Assembly: GCA_964548055.1 (NCBI GenBank)
Contig: CAZJPS010000032.1
Coordinates: 1-12,918 of the forward strand
Direction: 5' to 3'
Source of the DNA: CAZJPS01 sp964548055
GTDB taxonomy: Bacteria; Patescibacteriota; Gracilibacteria; Peribacterales; Peribacteraceae
Length of the DNA stretch: 12,918 nucleotides
Position numbers and translations under genes: made by a program. The notes under the pieces are model-generated. The model worked only from the letters and a program-made list of their open reading frames with translations, was not told where the DNA came from and did no database searches. Positions 1 through 5,682 of this stretch are shown here, piece by piece (position 1 is the stretch's first letter; every line of letters starts with the position of its first letter).

Positions 1-38
1 CCCAGCAGCAGGATGATGGCGATGATAAATTTCTTCAC
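1..38 (-). CDS. Signal-peptide-like N-terminus, gene runs off left edge
   Basis: A GTG at 38-36 opens a minus-strand frame reading V/M-KKFIIAIILLLG up to the window edge. Two lysines followed by an unbroken hydrophobic run is the start of a signal peptide or an N-terminal membrane anchor, so the product is probably exported or membrane-bound. The start is chosen because a sigma70-like promoter (TTGCCT, 17 bp, TATAGT) places the predicted transcription start on this GTG. Only 13 codons are visible, so nothing can be said about function. It lies 192 bp downstream of the preceding gene and has its own promoter, so it is probably a separate transcription unit. Confidence 0.55.
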   Translation of the reverse strand, partial: MKKFIIAIILLL

Positions 39-44
39 ACAGGA

Positions 45-73
45 ACTATAGGTTTAGAATGAAGGTGAGGCAA
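45..73 (-). promoter_or_regulatory. Sigma70-like promoter of the left-edge gene, leaderless
   Basis: On the minus strand the -35 hexamer TTGCCT (73-68) is followed by a 17-base spacer and the -10 hexamer TATAGT (50-45). Six bases (TCCTGT) then separate the -10 from the GTG at 38. The predicted start of transcription therefore coincides with the start codon. The other two promoters of this kind in the window have the same -10-to-start spacing. Confidence 0.6.
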
Positions 74-75
74 AA

Positions 76-100
76 ATTGTGTACAAAAAATGTATACAAT
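76..100. promoter_or_regulatory. Inverted repeat, possible operator
   Basis: Half-sites ATTGTGTACA (76-85) and TGTATACAAT (91-100) are inverted copies matching at 9 of 10 positions, separated by five A residues. The pair lies directly upstream of the -35 element of the left-edge gene, about 38-62 bases before the predicted transcription start. This is where an activator, or a repressor acting from upstream, could bind. The core TGTATACA is itself palindromic, as in operators of several GntR-type regulators, but no family can be assigned from this alone. A simple A/T-rich hairpin is the alternative. Confidence 0.4.
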
Positions 101-150
101 AAAAAAGAAACCGATGGAACCGAGGAATCCGAGAAACATCACCCCTCAGA

Positions 151-167
151 GCGCTCGTTTGGAGCGC
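151..167. repeat. GC-rich hairpin, stem GCGCTC/GAGCGC
   Basis: A perfect six-base-pair stem (151-156 with 162-167) closes a five-base loop. It lies between the small membrane-protein gene and the left-edge gene. No run of T follows on either strand, so it is a poor intrinsic terminator on its own. It may be the second of two tandem transcript-end hairpins. Confidence 0.4.
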
Positions 168-198
168 GGGCCCTGTGGAATGACGTCATATCACAAAA

Positions 199-221
199 TG
201 GTCCGCGGCCCGAACGGCCGC
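199..221 (-). terminator. Possible terminator after the small membrane-protein gene
   Basis: Ten bases past the stop of the minus-strand gene ending at 231, the transcript can fold GCGGCC (221-216) with GGCCGC (210-205) around the loop GTTCG. A short T tract (four T) follows a few bases after the stem. The stem is strong, but the T tract is short and offset, so termination may be partial or Rho-dependent. Confidence 0.4.
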
Positions 222-230
222 TCCTAAGAT

Positions 231-563
231 CTATGATGATTTTTTCTTTGTAAAAACCACCCAGTTTTTGATTAGTGCCTGAATCCACCAATAATACCAG
301 AGAAGAAAAAGGAGAAGTCCAACAAAAAATATTAAATACATTTGTACCACTAAGAATACCACTCCAGTGATAATAGCCGCTCCGATAATTCCTGTGAGAT
401 AATCAACAGTTCTGTTTTTAGTTTTTAAATCGGGAACAATTCTTCCTTTCCCAAATCTTCCCATCGGGAAAAAGACAATTTCCCCACTCTTCTGTCGCTC
501 GAATGCTTGCTCAGCTAAATATTTAAATGATTTTCCAATGTAGGGACGTGTTATCCAAGTCAT
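231..563 (-). CDS. Small two-helix membrane protein, unknown function
   Basis: Product of 110 residues beginning MTWITRPYIGKSF. Roughly residues 1-52 are polar and likely cytosolic, containing FFPMGRFGKGRIVPDL. Residues about 53-98 form a long hydrophobic stretch, probably two closely spaced membrane helices, ending in an aromatic cluster LLWYYWWIQ and a short basic tail KKKSS. I do not recognise the family. The frame can be extended two codons upstream to a TTG, but the ATG at 563 is preferred because an extended -10 promoter ends six bases before it. It lies 87 bp downstream of atpG in the same direction. Its own promoter means it need not be co-transcribed with the ATP synthase genes, so a role with that enzyme is not implied. 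Confidence 0.7.
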   Translation of the reverse strand: MTWITRPYIGKSFKYLAEQAFERQKSGEIVFFPMGRFGKGRIVPDLKTKNRTVDYLTGIIGAAIITGVVFLVVQMYLIFFVGLLLFLLWYYWWIQALIKNWVVFTKKKSS

Positions 564-569
564 GTTCAA

Positions 570-578
570 ATTATATCA
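570..578 (-). promoter_or_regulatory. Extended -10 promoter, leaderless start
   Basis: The minus strand reads TGATATAAT (578-570), a perfect -10 hexamer with an upstream TGN extension. Six bases (TTGAAC) separate it from the ATG at 563, so transcription should start at the start codon. No good -35 is visible at 16-18 bp, which is usual where an extended -10 is present. The same nine bases occur at the same distance before the PrsW-like gene. Confidence 0.65.
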
Positions 579-650
579 CTCAGTTCTGCAAGAAACTATG
601 AAGATATTGTCCCTTCACTCGCAACGGGTAGAGGGGCTGGGATGAGAGTC

Positions 651-1583
651 TCAATCCAACGCCGCCTTGCTTGCGGACAACTCCGCCAACTCCGCCGTAA
701 TAATCGACTGACGCGTCTGGTTATACGTCAAAGTAAGATCCTGAATAATATCCGAAGCATTATCCGATGCATTGCGCATGGCCACCATGCGTGCGGAGTG
801 TTCGGAGGCTGCGTTTTCTAGGATGGCTTGGTAGATCTGAAGTTCGGTGAGCTGTGGAAGGATACGATTCAAAACCTCTGCAGGAGAAGGCTCAAATAGA
901 TACTCTGTTTTTGGAAGAGGAGCATCTAATGCAATCTGCTCTTCTTTATTCATTCGACGGCTTGGAAGCATACTTTGTACCATCGATTGAAGCTCACTCT
1001 CAGAGAAAGGTAAAAGCACTTTTACAACGGGCTCTTGAATGAGGGCAGAGATAAAATCACTGTACACCAACACAACTCGGTCATACTTACCTTCTATAAA
1101 CGCGTCAATGACCATCTTGCTCACGGGAAGCACATCACGAAAAGATGGACGATTGGAATATGCAGGAAAAGCGGCAATAACAGAGGCGCCACTACGTCCT
1201 AAAAACTGATGACCCTTTTTCCCTACGGCAATAAAATCTGTCTGAACATCTGACCCAAGAGAACTTACACTCTGAACATACTGCGAAGCAGTGCGCAAAA
1301 TATGGGTATTCAGGCTTCCACAAAGACCTCGATCAGACGTGATAAGAATACACAGAATTCTCTTAAGGGGCCGATTCATCAAAAACGGATGCGATCCCCT
1401 CTGTACGTGCGCAACTCTGCGAAGAATTGTCCAAGCGGTGAGCGCATAACGACGCAGTATCTGCGCATTTTGTACCGCCTTTCTCATTTTAGAAGCCGAG
1501 ACCAGTTCCATGGCTTTCGTAACCTGGCGCGTTGATTTGATCGCTTTCATTTTGCGCCGAAGATCGCGGAGGTTGTTGGCCAT
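651..1583 (-). CDS. atpG: ATP synthase F1 subunit gamma
   Basis: Central rotor stalk of F1, which couples c-ring rotation to conformational change in the beta subunits. The 310-residue product begins MANNLRDLRRKMKAIKSTRQ and has the N-terminal helix signature KAMELVSASKMRKA. The Rossmann-like middle includes ITSDRGLCGSLN, and the C-terminal helix carries ASEHSARMVAMRNASDNA. These are hallmark gamma motifs at both ends of the coiled coil. Length is slightly above the usual 285-295; the extra residues lie around 205-235 (SMLPSRRMNKEEQ), in the variable surface region. It starts 38 bp after atpA, and that gap contains part of a heptamer repeat. It is the last gene of the cluster. No Shine-Dalgarno sequence is seen before the ATG. 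Confidence 0.97.
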   Translation of the reverse strand: MANNLRDLRRKMKAIKSTRQVTKAMELVSASKMRKAVQNAQILRRYALTAWTILRRVAHVQRGSHPFLMNRPLKRILCILITSDRGLCGSLNTHILRTASQYVQSVSSLGSDVQTDFIAVGKKGHQFLGRSGASVIAAFPAYSNRPSFRDVLPVSKMVIDAFIEGKYDRVVLVYSDFISALIQEPVVKVLLPFSESELQSMVQSMLPSRRMNKEEQIALDAPLPKTEYLFEPSPAEVLNRILPQLTELQIYQAILENAASEHSARMVAMRNASDNASDIIQDLTLTYNQTRQSIITAELAELSASKAALD

Positions 1584-1612
1584 AATTTACGAGTCGATTG
1601 ATAAAAACAGAA

Positions 1613-1638
1613 GCTCATCGCTTACCGCTTATCGCTAG
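1613..1638. repeat. AGCGGTT-family heptamer repeat overlapping the atpA stop
   Basis: Read on the minus strand the tract is AGCGATA, AGCGGTA, AGCGATG, AGC: three consecutive seven-base units. The atpA stop codon TAA lies inside it, so the last four residues of the alpha subunit (SDKR) are encoded by repeat sequence. The 11-mer AGCGATAAGCG is shared exactly with the repeat after atpE (4140-4150). There is no inverted arm here, so no local hairpin forms. Confidence 0.75.
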
Positions 1639-3160
1639 CCCCTGCACTGTATCCCTTCCTCTCTTTCAAAGCTGTAATAAGACGCTTCATCGTTTCTTCT
1701 ACTTCCTTCGTAATTTCTTTTTCCAGAACCGTGAGAACGTCAAAGTGCTGCGTTCTCAAAAGATCTAAAAATTCCTTTTCAAACGAACGGACCTGATCGA
1801 CTGGAATATCATCCAAATATCCATTCACAGCTGCGTATAAAATCGCCACCTGGGCTGATGTTTCCTGGGGTGAGTACTGATCTTGCTTTAAGATTTCTGT
1901 CAGACGTGCACCTCGATCAATCTGCTTTTTGGTTGCAGCATCCAGATCGGAACCAAACTGTGCAAAGGCTGCCATTTCTCTGTACTGAGCTAAATCGAGA
2001 CGTAGCTTTCCCGCCACTTTCTTCATAGACTTCACCTGAGCAGCGGAACCAACACGAGATACGGAGATACCAGCATTCACAGCTGGGCGTATGCCCTTAT
2101 AGAACAGATCTGACTCTAAGAAAATTTGTCCATCCGTAATGGAGATCACATTTGTTGGAACGTATGCAGATACATCTCCTGCTTGAGTTTCAATAATAGG
2201 GAGTGCCGTGATAGAACCACCACCAAACTTTTCATCTAAACACACGGCTCGCTCGAGTAAGCGAGAGTGGAGATAGAACACATCTCCTGGGTAAGCTTCG
2301 CGTCCTGGCGGGCGGCGGAGCAATAGAGAAATCTGGCGGTACGCCCAGGCATGCTTGCTGAGATCATCGTACACACAAAGAACGTCCTTGCCTTGATCCA
2401 AGAAATATTCAGCCATCGCACATCCTGCGAACGGTGCAATGTAAGAAAGTGCGGCGGATTCAGATGCCCCAGCACTCACCACTATCGTGTAATCCATTGC
2501 TCCACGCTTCTGCAGCTCAGTCACAATCTTAGACACTTTGGATTCCTTTTGACCAATTGCTACATACACACAAATAACCGGACGATCAGATTTCTGAGTT
2601 GATTTCTGATTCAGAATTGCATCAATAACAACTGCCGTTTTACCCGTTTGACGATCACCAATGATGAGCTCACGCTGACCACGACCAATAGGAATCATCG
2701 CATCGATGGCTTTAATTCCTGTTTGTAACGGCATTGTTACAGACTTGCGCTGAATAACACCTGGTGCAATTTTTTCAACTGGGTAAAGCTTTTTTTGAGA
2801 AATTGCAGGGCCTCCATCTTTTGGTTCACCAAGTGCGCTCACCACACGCCCAATTAACTGTTCGCCCACTGGAACAGACAAAATTTGACCTGTAGCACGC
2901 ACTGTATCTCCTTTCCTAATCTTGCTGTAGTCACCCAAAATAATTGCACCTACAAGATCTTTATTAAGGTTCAGAGCGGTGCCATAAACGCCATTACCAA
3001 AATCGATCATTTCGGCCGATCCAATATTGGAAAGTCCATCGATCTTGGCAATACCGTCACCAATTTCAACTACAGTGCCCACGTGTTCTTGTTTTGCTTC
3101 TTTACGGTAAGAAGTAATTTTTTGCTCCAGAAGCCCTGTGAGTTCTTTGCTGAGATTCAT
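1622..3160 (-). CDS. atpA: ATP synthase F1 subunit alpha
   Basis: Non-catalytic nucleotide-binding subunit of the alpha3beta3 head. From the ATG at 3160 the product is 512 residues, the usual length. It has the N-terminal helix contacting the stator (NLSKELTGLLEQKI), a beta-barrel, the Walker A motif GDRQTGKT at about 168-175, DDLSKHAWAYRQISLLLRRP, and VSRVGSAAQ carrying the arginine finger near R369. The frame is open for 25 more codons upstream, but that extension overlaps atpH and is not conserved alpha sequence. MNLSKEL matches the family N-terminus and leaves a 16-bp gap after the atpH stop. The 12 bases before the ATG are almost all pyrimidine. The final residues SDKR come from a heptamer repeat that includes the stop codon. 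Confidence 0.98.
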   Translation of the reverse strand: MNLSKELTGLLEQKITSYRKEAKQEHVGTVVEIGDGIAKIDGLSNIGSAEMIDFGNGVYGTALNLNKDLVGAIILGDYSKIRKGDTVRATGQILSVPVGEQLIGRVVSALGEPKDGGPAISQKKLYPVEKIAPGVIQRKSVTMPLQTGIKAIDAMIPIGRGQRELIIGDRQTGKTAVVIDAILNQKSTQKSDRPVICVYVAIGQKESKVSKIVTELQKRGAMDYTIVVSAGASESAALSYIAPFAGCAMAEYFLDQGKDVLCVYDDLSKHAWAYRQISLLLRRPPGREAYPGDVFYLHSRLLERAVCLDEKFGGGSITALPIIETQAGDVSAYVPTNVISITDGQIFLESDLFYKGIRPAVNAGISVSRVGSAAQVKSMKKVAGKLRLDLAQYREMAAFAQFGSDLDAATKKQIDRGARLTEILKQDQYSPQETSAQVAILYAAVNGYLDDIPVDQVRSFEKEFLDLLRTQHFDVLTVLEKEITKEVEETMKRLITALKERKGYSAGASDKR

Positions 3161-3176
3161 AAAAAAGAATGGGAAA

Positions 3177-3533
3177 TCAAACCGTGCGGCCCTGCGTAAG
3201 GGAATGTGCCGCTTGATTGAGCGCACTGCGTACACTCATATCAATCTGTTCATCGCCAAACGTAACAACTGCTCCTCCAATCAACGACGGATCTTTGCTT
3301 TCTACAATCGACACTTCTTTGTTGAACTTCTGTTTCATAAAGTCTGCAACCGTTTGTATAAGTTCACCTGCATTACCATCTGGAGTCGCTATGGTTACGT
3401 GCATCACAGATTCTTCAGTACCCACGTGCTTCGTGAGTGCATCACGCACCTCACGCAGAAACTGAGTACTGTCTGGATGCTCAGAACTGAGTTCTAAGAG
3501 CGCACGCATAATCTCGGACACGTCTGCTTTCAT
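3177..3533 (-). CDS. atpH: ATP synthase F1 subunit delta (OSCP), short form
   Basis: Peripheral stator subunit that ties the b subunit to the F1 head. The product is only 118 residues against about 175-180 for typical bacterial delta. The C-terminal domain is recognisable: VTIATPDG, a helix ELIQTVADFMKQKFNKEVSIV, then the signature DPSLIGGAVVTFGDEQIDMSVRSALNQ. Only about 40 residues precede it, so most of the six-helix N-terminal domain, which in E. coli binds the alpha N-terminus, is missing. The start is fixed by an ATGA overlap with the atpF stop, so the gene is probably translated by coupling and the shortness is not a start-site error. No frameshifted N-terminal remnant is seen upstream, because that DNA is intact atpF. 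Confidence 0.92.
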   Translation of the reverse strand: MKADVSEIMRALLELSSEHPDSTQFLREVRDALTKHVGTEESVMHVTIATPDGNAGELIQTVADFMKQKFNKEVSIVESKDPSLIGGAVVTFGDEQIDMSVRSALNQAAHSLTQGRTV

Positions 3534-4039
3534 TTTTGGATCATGGTAGGAAGTTGCTTCTTCACCTGGGTAAGCAGGCGCTGCTGATCAGCACCCGTAA
3601 ACTCTTTTTCCAAAATCTTTTCAGTCATCCGAACAATCACGGAAGCGAGTGTCTCTTGGGTTTCCTGAAGGAGCCTTTCACGCTCTTCACCCACCTGCTC
3701 ACGAGCCTTACTGAGAACCTGGGCTGCTTCTTTTTCAGCGCCAGCAAGAATTTCTTTCTTGACTGCCTCAGCCTGAGTTTTAGCTGTTTCTAAGAACTTT
3801 CCGCACTCCTCATCAACTTTCCTGAGCTGTTCCACTCTAAACTGATCAATTTCTCTCTTTTGGTTCTCTATCTTTTTTGCGTCCTCCATCGATTTGCGAA
3901 CACGCTCTCGTCTGTCATCAAGTAATCGCAAAATAGGCTTATACACAAAATACGTAAGCAGAACCATCAAAATGGTGAAGTTGATGAGCTGAGCAACGAG
4001 TAATGTCCAATCGATGCCGAGCTTTGCGAGAAGTTCCAT
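3530..4039 (-). CDS. atpF: ATP synthase Fo subunit b
   Basis: Peripheral stalk subunit anchored in the membrane and reaching up to F1. The product is 169 residues, normal length, from the ATG at 4039 (MELLAKLGIDWTLL). One membrane helix occupies about 12-34 (LLVAQLINFTILMVLLTYFVYKPI). It is followed by RLLDDRRERVRKSMEDAKK and a long charged coiled coil to the end. A TTG at 4066 could extend the frame by nine residues, but MELLAKLGIDW matches how b subunits begin and a pyrimidine-rich tract lies before the ATG. It overlaps atpH by four bases (ATGA). It is separated from atpE by 114 bp that holds a long heptamer-repeat hairpin. Confidence 0.96.
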   Translation of the reverse strand: MELLAKLGIDWTLLVAQLINFTILMVLLTYFVYKPILRLLDDRRERVRKSMEDAKKIENQKREIDQFRVEQLRKVDEECGKFLETAKTQAEAVKKEILAGAEKEAAQVLSKAREQVGEERERLLQETQETLASVIVRMTEKILEKEFTGADQQRLLTQVKKQLPTMIQK

Positions 4040-4081
4040 AGAAGATAGAAGAAGTGAACTGTGCAACGCTTATCTTAAATT

Positions 4082-4150
4082 GGATAAGCGGTTAGCGGTT
4101 AGCGATGAGCGGTAAGCTAGCTAACCGCTAGCCGCTCAGCGCTTATCGCT
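4082..4150. repeat. Heptamer-repeat long hairpin between atpE and atpF
   Basis: The plus strand starts GGATAAGCGGTTAGCGGTTA and continues in seven-base units of the AGCGGTT/AGCGATG type to about 4117. It then runs back as the inverted form (TAACCGC, TAGCCGC, TCAGCGC, TTATCGC) to 4150. The two arms differ in length by one heptamer unit, so a long imperfect stem of some 25-30 pairs can form around GCTAGC. In the mRNA it begins three bases after the atpE stop. The first 14 bases (4082-4095) are identical to 8346-8359. Confidence 0.8.
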
Positions 4151-4153
4151 CTC

Positions 4154-4417
4154 TTAAACGAATTTAATGATCAAAGCCACAACGAGACAGTAGATCGCGA
4201 TCGCTTCTGCGAAGGCGGCCATAAGAATCATAGGAGTTTGGATTTTTCCTGCAGCATCTGGATTGCGTCCAATAGCCTCTAATGCTTTTGCAGCTGCTAA
4301 ACCAATACCAATTCCTGGGCCAAGGGCGCCCATACCCATAGCAAAGGCCATGGCAAAGTTCTTATCCAAGAGAGGAACTGCTTGCGCGACTGCGTCTGTG
4401 AGAACAGGAGCTTCCAT
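4154..4417 (-). CDS. atpE: ATP synthase Fo subunit c, proton type
   Basis: Proteolipid of the rotor ring. The 87-residue hairpin has helix 1 with the glycine-rich GALGPGIGIGLAAAKALEAI, the polar loop RNPDA, and helix 2 MILMAAFAEAIAIYCLVVALII with the ion-carrying carboxylate at E71. Sodium-binding rings carry Gln in helix 1 (GPGVGQG in Ilyobacter) and Ser/Thr after the Glu. Here these positions are Ile38 and Ala72, so coupling to protons is expected. The N-terminus has a short extra segment (MEAPVLTDAVAQAVPLLDK) before helix 1. It lies 93 bp after atpB and is followed within three bases by a long hairpin, which could help this high-copy subunit to be over-expressed relative to b. Confidence 0.97.
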   Translation of the reverse strand: MEAPVLTDAVAQAVPLLDKNFAMAFAMGMGALGPGIGIGLAAAKALEAIGRNPDAAGKIQTPMILMAAFAEAIAIYCLVVALIIKFV

Positions 4418-4510
4418 AAGGATATAAGGGGAGAAAAGTGCGGCGGAGTGTACGGAGATGCGAGGAGAGAATCAAGGCTCTAAACACGTACTCTGCCAAA
4501 GAAAAGGAAA

Positions 4511-5281
4511 TTAATGGTCACCATGCGGAGTGGTAGCCATAGAAATGAATACAAGCGTTAACATAGCGAAGACAAGTGCTTGAATAAACCCAACAAAGAG
4601 TTCCATTCCAAAGAATGGAATAGGAATGATGTAAGGTACAAGTGCAGAAATAACCATTAACAGCACTTCACCAGCAAAAATGTTTCCAAACAGACGGAAG
4701 CTGAATGAAATAATACGAGTAAATTCACCAATAAATTCCAAGAGACCAACAAAAGTTGCTATACCGTAAGGCTTCTTCCAGGGTGCAATAAAGTACTTTC
4801 CCAGATGAGGAACGATACCAAGAGCAGCAATGCCAAGTACTTGAGCAACAATGATTGCAACAACAGCGAATACAAGTGTCATATTTACATCTGCATTCAT
4901 AGAACGGAAAAGTGGCATCGCCATTTCTTCGCCTTCATGCATACCCATCACAGTAATACTGCCAACACCCGGCAAAATCCCCATCCAGTTAGCTACGAGG
5001 ATGAAAAGAAACATGGTAGCCACCAGGGGGAAAACTAGCCTCGTACGCTTGGTGTTTCCCAAAATGGAATCGAAGAAATCAAACAGACCACCAATCACCA
5101 GTTCCCCAGCCATCTGAAAACGCCCAGGAATAAGTTTGTAGCGCGTTGATTTAAGAGCCATTCCAATCAGAATAAGTACTGCCATCGCAAGCCACGCCAT
5201 CAGCAATGTATTGCGAACTTCAAAACTCCCGATGTGAGCGATAGTTTCGGAAGCAAGTGTGGGTGCATGAATGGCAGCCAT
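4511..5281 (-). CDS. atpB: ATP synthase Fo subunit a
   Basis: Stator membrane subunit that forms the two ion half-channels beside the c ring. The product is 256 residues with five to six hydrophobic helices. The essential arginine lies in ISFSFRLFGNIFAGE (R196), and the last helix carries GFIQALVFAMLTLVFI with the conserved Gln near 234. An early segment ILGNTKRTRLVFPLVATMFLFILVANWMGILPG matches the family. It follows the AtpZ-like gene by 50 bp and precedes atpE by 93 bp. The pre-start region GCTTTCTCCACT is pyrimidine-rich with no Shine-Dalgarno sequence. It ends HGDH. Confidence 0.97.
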   Translation of the reverse strand: MAAIHAPTLASETIAHIGSFEVRNTLLMAWLAMAVLILIGMALKSTRYKLIPGRFQMAGELVIGGLFDFFDSILGNTKRTRLVFPLVATMFLFILVANWMGILPGVGSITVMGMHEGEEMAMPLFRSMNADVNMTLVFAVVAIIVAQVLGIAALGIVPHLGKYFIAPWKKPYGIATFVGLLEFIGEFTRIISFSFRLFGNIFAGEVLLMVISALVPYIIPIPFFGMELFVGFIQALVFAMLTLVFISMATTPHGDH

Positions 5282-5331
5282 AGTGGAGAAAGCGTGAGGA
5301 AAGCAGAGCTAAATGTCAATACTCTAAAAGA

Positions 5332-5604
5332 TCACTTAGACGTGGAAGTGGAACCTTGAAATTGTTTCGTTTCCGGAGGCAAAAGCCTTTTAATCATGTT
5401 TCGTACGCCGAGTGCCGATACTGCCAATGCCAGAAGAAACCCCAGCATCATGAAGAGTGGAACAGTTCCAAAATATTTATCGATATACGCACCGCCAAAC
5501 CCAAACAACAGTGCAGGCACTGCAATGATATATCCAAGCTCTCCCACAATGCCAAATGCAGCAATAGGAGTTGGGCCAGGAGTGGATTTTTGAGATGGAT
5601 CCAT
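5332..5604 (-). CDS. atpZ: AtpZ/AtpQ-like F1Fo accessory protein (ATPase_gene1 type)
   Basis: A 90-residue protein with two membrane helices, about 18-39 (FGIVGELGYIIAVPALLFGF) and 48-66. They are joined by GGAYIDKYFGTVPLFMMLGF, which fits the conserved G..D..fgt.P pattern of the AtpZ/AtpI-related family (Pfam ATPase_gene1). Such genes lie just before atpB, as here (50 bp gap). The family has been linked to assembly of the c ring and to Mg2+/Ca2+ handling. In N-ATPase operons a related gene, atpQ, holds this same slot after atpDC, so it may be that form; the AtpR partner of N-ATPases is absent. The N-terminal 17 residues are polar and proline-rich. The leader upstream contains a period-7 repeat that could fold over the start region. 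Confidence 0.8.
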   Translation of the reverse strand: MDPSQKSTPGPTPIAAFGIVGELGYIIAVPALLFGFGGAYIDKYFGTVPLFMMLGFLLALAVSALGVRNMIKRLLPPETKQFQGSTSTSK

Positions 5605-5614
5605 AGGAGAACTT

Positions 5615-5642
5615 CAAGACGCAAGCTACAAGTTCCAAGAAA
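5615..5642. repeat. CAAG-type heptamer tandem repeat
   Basis: Four consecutive seven-base units begin with CAAG: CAAGACG, CAAGCTA, CAAGTTC, CAAGAAA. On the coding (minus) strand these read as TTG-NNN-C units, and a fifth similar unit (TTGAAAC) lies four bases upstream. The tract fills the gap between atpC and the AtpZ-like gene. In the transcript GAACTT (5635-5630) can pair with AAGTTC a little downstream (5614-5609), close to the AtpZ start. Confidence 0.6.
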
Positions 5643-5682
5643 GTTTCAAATTTTTAAAACTAAAGAGTAAAAGGGAAATCTT

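Noticed and set aside
181..188. Palindrome TGACGTCA
   Set aside because: An eight-base palindrome with no promoter beside it is expected by chance.
59..253. Plus-strand 64-codon frame through the left gap
   Set aside because: It crosses the operator-like repeat, both hairpins and the 3' end of a minus-strand gene. Its translation is low-complexity and charged with no domain, and no promoter or start signal supports it.
3161..3235. 25-codon N-terminal extension of atpA
   Set aside because: It overlaps atpH and does not resemble the alpha N-terminus; MNLSKEL at 3160 fits the family.
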